A stretch of 10,561 nucleotides of DNA from Pseudomonadota bacterium (GTDB lineage Bacteria > Pseudomonadota > Alphaproteobacteria > Rhizobiales > Xanthobacteraceae), in the NCBI GenBank assembly GCA_023392205.1, contig JAEVZN010000178.1:1-10561 (forward strand), in the 5' to 3' direction. The notes under the pieces were generated by a model. It saw only the letters and a list, made by a program, of their open reading frames with translations. It searched no databases and was not told the DNA's origin. A program made the translations under genes and the position numbers. This document shows, in pieces, positions 6,390-10,561 of this stretch (its first letter is position 1; the number at the start of each line of letters is the position of its first letter).

Positions 6390-6465
6390 TGGTGGGCCCG
6401 GCAGGACTCGAACCTGCAACCAGACCGTTATGAGCGGCCGGCTCTAACCGTTGAGCTACGGGCCC
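6390..6465 (-). tRNA. tRNA with CAU anticodon, best read as tRNA-Ile2 (lysidine-type)
   Basis: The minus strand folds as a complete 76-nt cloverleaf with encoded CCA. The acceptor GGGCCCG pairs perfectly with CGGGCCC. The D stem is GCTC/GAGC with an 8-base loop containing GG. The anticodon stem is GGCCG/CGGTC around loop CTCATAA (anticodon CAT), the variable loop is TGGTT and the T arm is GCAGG-TTCGAGT-CCTGC. A paired G1-C72 rules out the initiator tRNA. The D-loop length and TGGTT variable loop resemble tRNA-Ile2, whose C34 is converted to lysidine to read AUA, more than elongator tRNA-Met. A generic predictor would call it Met from the anticodon alone. Confidence 0.93.
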
Positions 6466-6487
6466 GGCGCAGATGCGCGGGGACATC

Positions 6488-6515
6488 CTCATAGCAATGT
6501 CGGGCGCTGGCGCAA
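6488..6515 (-). promoter_or_regulatory. Candidate promoter of the tRNA gene
   Basis: On the minus strand TTGCGC (6515-6510) and TATGAG (6493-6488) are separated by 16 bases, about 22 bases before the mature tRNA 5' end. Both hexamers are only moderate matches, so this is a position-based guess. Confidence 0.25.
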
Positions 6516-6622
6516 ATGGTTTGCGGCGCATTCCAGCGGCACAGCAGGCACGCGCCGTTCGGTGGTTTTACGCTGCGGCAGCGGGAGGAGCGCTATCCAC
6601 TCCCCCGCTGGTCCAATGATCC

Positions 6623-7201
6623 TCAGCGAACCTCGTGCTCGCGCGAGGTGGTCACACCTTGGGGCATGCCCCGCCGGACGGCACGCCGTGCGCCGCTGAC
6701 ATCGCCCCGGGCACGCCTTGCCTCGGGGGACAGCGCCGGAAGCGGCAGCGGCACCGCCTGACGGTTTGCCAGTGCAACCGCCGAGGTGCCCTGACGCTTG
6801 GCCACATCATGGTAGCCACGCGCATAGAGCGCTACCGCACGATCGTGATTGCCACCCGCCGCGCGATAGGCGCCGGCCAGATACTTGACCGCATAGGTCA
6901 TGTTGGTATTGGCATCGAGCAGACCATTCGCATCGCCGCGATAGCCCATGGCACGCGCGGTGCCGAGCCGGATCTGCATCATCCCGTAATTGCCCTTGGA
7001 CACCGCCCGCGGGTTATAGCGGCTCTCACGCATGATCACGCGATGCACGAGCGACGGCGGGAGCCCGTGTGCTGCCGCATGGCTATTGACGAGGCCCGCA
7101 TAGGCGCCGCCCTCCCTGGCCTCTGCCGGCGCGTTGAAGAAAGACACGGCGACCACCGCCACTGAACAGGCGAAAAGGCGCATCATGCTGACACGGGTCA
7201 T
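6623..7201 (-). CDS. Secreted lytic transglycosylase, SLT domain
   Basis: A 192-residue exported protein with a short SLT (lysozyme-like) domain that should cleave the MurNAc-GlcNAc bond of peptidoglycan in the periplasm. A signal peptide covers residues 1-28 (hydrophobic core ACSVAVVAVSFF, cleavage after AEA). The catalytic motif is VIMRESRYNP, with Glu59 followed by Ser. GMMQI (73-77) matches the family's GLMQI block, N100 and YAVKYL (103-108) match the N...G..YL block, and YARGY (126-130) closes the fold. The C-terminal 45 residues are Arg- and Pro-rich and probably unstructured. The ATG at 7199-7201 has GGAG upstream; a second Met five codons later is possible. The domain is compact compared with Slt70/MltC enzymes and has no cell-wall-binding repeats, resembling the small stand-alone transglycosylases of rhizobia. 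There is no specialised secretion gene nearby, so a general wall-remodelling role is more likely. Confidence 0.9.
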   Translation of the reverse strand: MTRVSMMRLFACSVAVVAVSFFNAPAEAREGGAYAGLVNSHAAAHGLPPSLVHRVIMRESRYNPRAVSKGNYGMMQIRLGTARAMGYRGDANGLLDANTNMTYAVKYLAGAYRAAGGNHDRAVALYARGYHDVAKRQGTSAVALANRQAVPLPLPALSPEARRARGDVSGARRAVRRGMPQGVTTSREHEVR

Positions 7202-7407
7202 CTGGAACTCCGCACATTGTTTCAGGGAAGCCTGCTAGCTCGCCCTTAAATGCGGCGCGTATGCGGCGGTTTCATCCCGCGGCTTCACGCTTTATGTCCC
7301 GATATGTATCGCCCCGGCATTCCCGGCGGATGCCCCCAACCCCCAACTGCGCGCACAAATCGTAGAGTTTTAAGAATCCAGTTCGTTGACACCAGTTCAG
7401 TACGATT

Positions 7408-7620
7408 TCACGTCACACTCTCATCGACGGCGCGCAAATCCCCTTCCGGCAACACGCGATCATGCGCCTCATTCGGCGAGCGAACGCAATAGCGCGGATC
7501 TTCCGAATCGCTGGGGATCAGCCGCACGATCTGGTACCGCCCGGGCTCGGCTGAACGCAATGTCGACGGGACAATGTCCACCCATTCACCGACCTTGAAG
7601 CGATGCAATTTATCAGTCAT
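7408..7620 (-). CDS. Small uncharacterised protein, 70 residues
   Basis: No function can be assigned. The chosen start, ATG at 7618-7620, has GGAGC about 7 bases upstream. The frame remains open for 36 more codons, but those residues look non-coding. The protein is acidic and soluble with no signal peptide or membrane segment. It has a short patterned fold: FKVGEWVDIVP (8-18), YQIVRLIP (29-36), then YCVRS.NEAHDRVLPEGDL (44-62). The alternation of short beta-like strands resembles a small SH3-like barrel, and similar 60-80-residue proteins are common as hypotheticals in Bradyrhizobium relatives, from memory of the family style rather than a search. It stands alone, about 200 bp from each neighbour. 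Confidence 0.65.
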   Translation of the reverse strand: MTDKLHRFKVGEWVDIVPSTLRSAEPGRYQIVRLIPSDSEDPRYCVRSPNEAHDRVLPEGDLRAVDESVT

Positions 7621-7818
7621 GTGCTGGCTCCATTCGCCCGGATCACCGACGCATTTCGTCAGTACGTGGACCGAAGGCTGCAGATCGCAACATCGCCGGA
7701 CTTGCAAAGCCGACAATTGCCCGGCCACGACGCTGATCCAAGAATCACTATGGACATACCTCGCGCCGTTGACCAGACAATTCGGGCTTCAATAGCGGCC
7801 GCATTGCGGCACTGATGC

Positions 7819-8784
7819 TTACAGCTTCAGCAGCCGCTGCGCATTGCCGCTCAGGATCTTGACCTTGTCTTCGTCGGAGAGCGGGATGGTGTCGACCCAT
7901 GCCGTGCCAGGAGGATTGGCGACAAACGGCCAGTCCACCGCGAACAGGACACGATCGACGCCCATTTCCATGACGGTGCAGAGCAAAGCCGGATTTGAAA
8001 AGAAGCCGCTCGTCGTCACGTAGAAGTTCTTGCAGAACACGTCGCGAAAACTCATCGACTTCTGACCGGGCCGCGCCAGCGCATGATCGATGCGCCACAC
8101 CAGAAACGGCAGCGTCTCGCCGAGATGGCCGAGAATGATTTTCAGCTTCGGATGCTCCTGGAAAAGACCGGACAGGATCATGCGGATCGCAATCGTCGCC
8201 GTCTCCACGGTGAAGCCCCAGGCAGCGCGGATCACCATCGGGTAATCCTTGATGTAATCCTTGTAATAGGCGTCCATCACCGCCTGCATCGGTACCGACG
8301 GATGCAGATAGATCGGCACGTCGAGTTTCTCGGCCTGCGCGAAGAGTGGACGCAACGCCTTGTCGTCCAGCCACGTCCCGTTGGCGAGGCCGTGGATCAT
8401 CGCCCCCTTGAAGCCGTTCTTTACACAACGCTCGAGTTCTGCCGCCGCCGCCTGCGGATCGGAGGTCGGCAGCGCGCAGAAACCTGCAAATCGCGTCGGG
8501 TGCTTGGCGATGGCTTCGGCTAGCCGGTCGTTGACTCGCTTCGTCAGCGCGATGCCATCGGCCCCGGTGAGCAATTGCGCCGAGGGCGAGCCATGCGACA
8601 GCACCTGCATGTCGATGCCGGCCTCGTCCATTTCGCGAAGGCGCAATTCGCCGAGATCGAGCATGCGCCGTACCTGCTCGGGGGCCTGGGTGGCGCGGCC
8701 GATGCCGGAATAGGTGTCGGACAATTCCTTGTCCCAATAATGCTCTTCGATCGCGATAACCGGACAGGCAGGTTTTTTCAGCAT
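7819..8784 (-). CDS. Amidohydrolase-2 family protein, gamma-resorcylate decarboxylase-like
   Basis: A 321-residue TIM-barrel protein of the amidohydrolase-2 group (ACMSD / gamma-resorcylate decarboxylase / 5-carboxyvanillate decarboxylase), usually metal-dependent non-oxidative decarboxylases of aromatic or related acids. Key positions are all visible: AIEEHY with E13 and H15, YLHPS with H161, LGHLGETLP with H220 and E223, and AVDWPF with D284. These correspond to the metal ligands and catalytic residues of gamma-resorcylate decarboxylase. WRIDH (230-234) and ASGLF-like LSGLFQEHP (204-212) also match that enzyme, and the length is nearly the same (about 327). The ATG at 8782-8784 has GGGGA six bases upstream; an upstream in-frame start is less likely. 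No ring-cleavage or aromatic oxygenase gene is nearby, so the substrate is open, and a lactonase or hydrolase activity cannot be excluded. The gap to the upstream DUF4112 gene is 79 bp. Confidence 0.9.
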   Translation of the reverse strand: MLKKPACPVIAIEEHYWDKELSDTYSGIGRATQAPEQVRRMLDLGELRLREMDEAGIDMQVLSHGSPSAQLLTGADGIALTKRVNDRLAEAIAKHPTRFAGFCALPTSDPQAAAAELERCVKNGFKGAMIHGLANGTWLDDKALRPLFAQAEKLDVPIYLHPSVPMQAVMDAYYKDYIKDYPMVIRAAWGFTVETATIAIRMILSGLFQEHPKLKIILGHLGETLPFLVWRIDHALARPGQKSMSFRDVFCKNFYVTTSGFFSNPALLCTVMEMGVDRVLFAVDWPFVANPPGTAWVDTIPLSDEDKVKILSGNAQRLLKL

Positions 8785-8790
8785 CGTTTT

Positions 8791-8812
8791 CCCCAACGCA
8801 ATATTGCTGGGG
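8791..8812 (-). promoter_or_regulatory. Leader hairpin covering the ribosome site of the amidohydrolase
   Basis: On the minus strand the leader can fold as CCCCA-GCA-loop ATAT-TGC-GT bulge-TGGGG. The 3' arm TGGGG is the start of the Shine-Dalgarno sequence, 6 bases before the ATG. The core GCAATATTGC (8798-8807) is also a perfect 10-bp palindrome and could instead be an operator. Either reading predicts some control of this gene, but nothing shows which. Confidence 0.4.
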
Positions 8813-8843
8813 GTGTCTAGCACATGTTGTCTGCAACTATGCA

Positions 8844-8860
8844 CCCCCCACGGGAGGGGG
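8844..8860 (-). other. C/G-tract hairpin just after the DUF4112 stop
   Basis: CCCCC and GGGGG tracts (8844-8849 and 8856-8860) can pair around a short loop, three bases past the DUF4112 stop codon. No T-run follows on the minus strand. It may attenuate transcription into the amidohydrolase gene or stabilise the upstream mRNA end. Confidence 0.3.
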
Positions 8861-8863
8861 CCG

Positions 8864-9262
8864 TCAGCGGCCGCGGCGCGTCTCGCTTTCGAGATGCTCG
8901 CGCAGGATGCGCAGATTGCGGCGGTTGGCGCGCCACATCACGTCGAACACATCGCCCGCGATCGGAATCGCACCCACGACTCCGTCGAGCGCGCAATTGG
9001 CCAGCATCCGGGCGACCAGACGCCGCGGGACGCCCAGCCGGCGGGCCTCGTAGACGATATAAACTGACAATGCCGTGGTCACGAGATCGCCGATGCCGGG
9101 GACCAGTCCGATGATGCCATCGGCTCCGAAGCGGACGCGCGTGCCCGGAATCCGCAAAGCCGTATCGAGGAAGGTGGCAAGCCGGTCCAGCCGGGCCACC
9201 CGCTCCTCGCGGCTGGCCGTACGATCGAAATTGTAGGCGGCGTAGCTGCGGGATGTCGTCAT
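8864..9262 (-). CDS. DUF4112 family small membrane protein
   Basis: A 132-residue protein of the DUF4112 family; its biochemical role is not established. The family signature is complete: LDTALRIPGTRVRFG (32-46), DGIIGLVPGIGDL (48-60), a hydrophobic stretch to about residue 72 (TTALSVYIVYEA), and the second half-repeat DGVVGAIPIAGDVFDVMWRAN (93-113). The two GxxPxxGD motifs suggest re-entrant or interfacial helices in the inner membrane. No signal peptide is seen. The start at 9262 gives the normal family length, although the ribosome site upstream is weak (GAGAACGG). It follows the lipid-kinase-like gene by 76 bp on the same strand, so a link to membrane lipid or envelope upkeep is plausible, but inferred only from location. 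Confidence 0.9.
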   Translation of the reverse strand: MTTSRSYAAYNFDRTASREERVARLDRLATFLDTALRIPGTRVRFGADGIIGLVPGIGDLVTTALSVYIVYEARRLGVPRRLVARMLANCALDGVVGAIPIAGDVFDVMWRANRRNLRILREHLESETRRGR

Positions 9263-9338
9263 GGCCGTTCTCAGATGGGGCGCAACGCAGCGATTTCAAG
9301 AATTCAGGGCTCGACGCTTGCGCCGCGCGGCAGTTCCC

Positions 9339-10238
9339 TCAGGCAGGCTCCGGCAAGGACAGGACGGTCAGCGCCCGCTTTGCCACAGCGTAATGCAGAG
9401 GCACACGCTCACGTACCAGTTCGCCGTCGGTCGACGCCCAGGCGCGCCGCCGCGTCCGGTCGATGACGACATGATCTGTCACGAAAGACCGGATTCCGTC
9501 GTCGTCGTCGTCGTTGCGCCAGGCGCCGGTGAGCAGATCGGCGGTCGCACGCAGCTTGCCGAGCGCGCCGGCATGTTCGACGATATGAACTTCCAACACC
9601 CCCTCGTCGAGCACCGGACGACGCCAGTCCAGACCGAAGCGGTTATTGGTCACCAGCACCGCGAGCGCGTGCACCTGCTCGCGGCGGCCATTGGAGCGGA
9701 TCTCGAGGGTGAAGGTTCCGCTGCGCTTCACGGCGCGATAGGCGGCCACGAAGACGCCCATGAGACGCCCGAGTGGATGGCCGCGCACCTCCTCCCGCGC
9801 GCGCGCCATCTGGCTGAAGAATCCCAGGCCCGACAGCGAATGAAACGAGCGCCCGTTGACCTCGGCGAGATCGATGACCCGCGGCTTTGCCTCACCCAAG
9901 GCCACGATCGCCTCATGCACATTGGCGGGCATGCCCAGATCGCGCGCAAAAAGATTCATCGTCCCGAAGGGCAGCACGCCGAGCGTCTTGCCGGTACCGC
10001 GCAGAGCGTGGGCCGCACAACTCATTGAGCCATCGCCGCCACCGACAACGATAGTCGCATAATCGCTGCGGGCGGCGGCTTCGATCGCCTCGATCAGGGC
10101 ACGCGGTTTGACCAGGCGGATATCCTCGCGCCGGCAGCGCCCTTTCATGGACGCAACCAGTTCGTCGCGCACGCGTTCGGCCCCGGCATCGATCAGGGTG
10201 CCGGCCCGCGCATTCAACAATACCAGGGTGTCGCCCAT
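9339..10238 (-). CDS. Diacylglycerol/lipid kinase family protein (DAGK catalytic domain)
   Basis: A 299-residue protein of the DAGK_cat / YegS-LcbK superfamily, cytosolic enzymes that phosphorylate diacylglycerol or related lipids with ATP at the membrane face. The N-terminal strand VLLNARAGT (6-14) matches the family's LINP.AG. The nucleotide loop VVGGGDGS (64-71) has Ser where most relatives have Thr. LPFGTMNLFARDLGMP (89-104) matches the P.GT.N.FAR block, and STDGEL (269-274) is the conserved DGE of the second domain. Residues 243-247 are five consecutive Asp encoded by five repeats of one codon. The start ATG at 10238 lies just before the conserved strand, so it is sound despite a weak ribosome site. 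It probably belongs to a transcript with the partial gene upstream (41-bp gap) and DUF4112 downstream. The lipid substrate is not determined. Confidence 0.9.
   Translation of the reverse strand: MGDTLVLLNARAGTLIDAGAERVRDELVASMKGRCRREDIRLVKPRALIEAIEAAARSDYATIVVGGGDGSMSCAAHALRGTGKTLGVLPFGTMNLFARDLGMPANVHEAIVALGEAKPRVIDLAEVNGRSFHSLSGLGFFSQMARAREEVRGHPLGRLMGVFVAAYRAVKRSGTFTLEIRSNGRREQVHALAVLVTNNRFGLDWRRPVLDEGVLEVHIVEHAGALGKLRATADLLTGAWRNDDDDDGIRSFVTDHVVIDRTRRRAWASTDGELVRERVPLHYAVAKRALTVLSLPEPA
9498..9512. repeat. (GTC)5 triplet repeat inside the lipid-kinase gene
   Basis: Five perfect GTC units on the plus strand (GAC on the coding strand) encode five consecutive Asp residues. The tract keeps frame on gain or loss of units and would vary the length of an acidic surface loop between beta-sandwich strands. 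Confidence 0.8.
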
Positions 10239-10279
10239 CGGGATGGTCAGCCTCGCCCGCGGATGCGGCCACGGCCCAT

Positions 10280-10561
10280 CTAACGCGCCGAAGGCCGATT
10301 CGGTTCAACAGCTTTCGCAGGCGCGCAGGACACCGCAAAAGACTCGCGCGCCTTCACGAAGGACGCGCGAGCCAGCCGGCCCTCGTCCAGTTCATCAAGC
10401 ATTGTCAATGCGAGTGCACGGCAAGCTTTGACATCCGTGACCGGCCGGACCGGCACTTTGCGATGGGGTGCCGTACGTGGCGGACCGCAGGTCTCCACCA
10501 TCCTGTAGGCATCGGCATAATCCGCGCCCGCCTGTTCTTCATCGTCGAGATATTGAATAAG
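10280..10561 (-). CDS. Uncharacterised protein, C-terminal part (5' end outside window)
   Basis: The last 93 residues of a protein whose start lies beyond the right edge; the frame is open from the window end to a TAG at 10280-10282. I do not recognise a family. The visible part begins acidic (YLDDEEQ), continues through ADYADAYRM, and has a basic proline-containing linker (PPRTAPHRKVPVRPV). A likely helical stretch follows from VTDVKACRALALTMLDEL to about SFVKARESFAV, then a short basic tail. There is no membrane segment. A Met at 10501 could be an internal start, but its spacing from any ribosome site is poor and the residues before it look coding, so I treat the gene as continuing. It precedes the lipid-kinase gene by 41 bp on the same strand. 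Confidence 0.55.
   Translation of the reverse strand, partial: LIQYLDDEEQAGADYADAYRMVETCGPPRTAPHRKVPVRPVTDVKACRALALTMLDELDEGRLARASFVKARESFAVSCAPAKAVEPNRPSAR

Noticed and set aside
7386..7406. A perfect TTGACA hexamer on the plus strand
   Set aside because: No -10 at proper spacing and no plus-strand gene downstream.
7748..8836. A 362-codon minus-strand frame overlapping the amidohydrolase in another phase
   Set aside because: The product is low-complexity and Arg-rich with no family features; the -1/+1 neighbour frame encodes a full amidohydrolase.
8817..9299. A 160-codon minus-strand frame over the DUF4112 gene
   Set aside because: It is an out-of-frame shadow; the 8864-9262 frame carries the complete DUF4112 signature.
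10280..10501. Treating the last gene as a complete 73-residue protein starting at 10501
   Set aside because: The frame continues to the window edge with plausible coding sequence, and the ATG lacks a properly spaced ribosome site.

Overview
The window is GC-rich, densely packed chromosomal DNA from an alphaproteobacterium, most likely of the Hyphomicrobiales and close to the Bradyrhizobium/Rhodopseudomonas/Afipia group. This placement is inferred from protein style, codon use, the DUF4112 plus diacylglycerol-kinase-like pair and a CCA-encoding tRNA with an Ile2-type CAU anticodon. No insertion sequence, phage gene or CRISPR array is visible.

Left part (1-6350), a transport and amino-acid-derivative module. 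A DppB-type ABC permease, cut by the window edge, follows a periplasmic substrate-binding protein (SBP1). SBP1 is divergent from an Asp/Glu/hydantoin-racemase family gene. A second, clearly paralogous binding protein (SBP2) converges on that racemase across a strong hairpin, and is itself divergent from an M20-family N-carbamoyl-amino-acid hydrolase/allantoate-amidohydrolase-like enzyme. The layout is therefore two 'binding protein / enzyme' divergent pairs. It suggests uptake and hydrolysis of an N-carbamoyl, ureido or peptide-like nitrogen compound, with the racemase homologue acting on a chiral intermediate. The substrate cannot be read from the sequence. Both binding-protein genes carry a -24/-12 (sigma-54) promoter-like element at nearly the same distance from their start codons, and an inverted repeat lies at enhancer distance upstream of the SBP2 copy. 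This points to nitrogen-status or other RpoN-dependent control.

Middle part (6390-7620). A tRNA with CAU anticodon (best read as tRNA-Ile2) on the minus strand separates the module from more ordinary chromosomal genes: a small secreted SLT-type lytic transglycosylase and a 70-residue uncharacterised protein.

Right part (7819-10561), all on the minus strand. In transcription order these are an uncharacterised protein cut by the window edge, a diacylglycerol/lipid-kinase family protein, a DUF4112 membrane protein and an amidohydrolase-2 family protein that looks like gamma-resorcylate decarboxylase. The amidohydrolase leader can fold so that its Shine-Dalgarno sequence is sequestered.

The most noteworthy points are the paired sigma-54-like promoters on the duplicated binding proteins, the dyad at enhancer position, and the racemase homologue that keeps the first catalytic cysteine but has glycine at the second.
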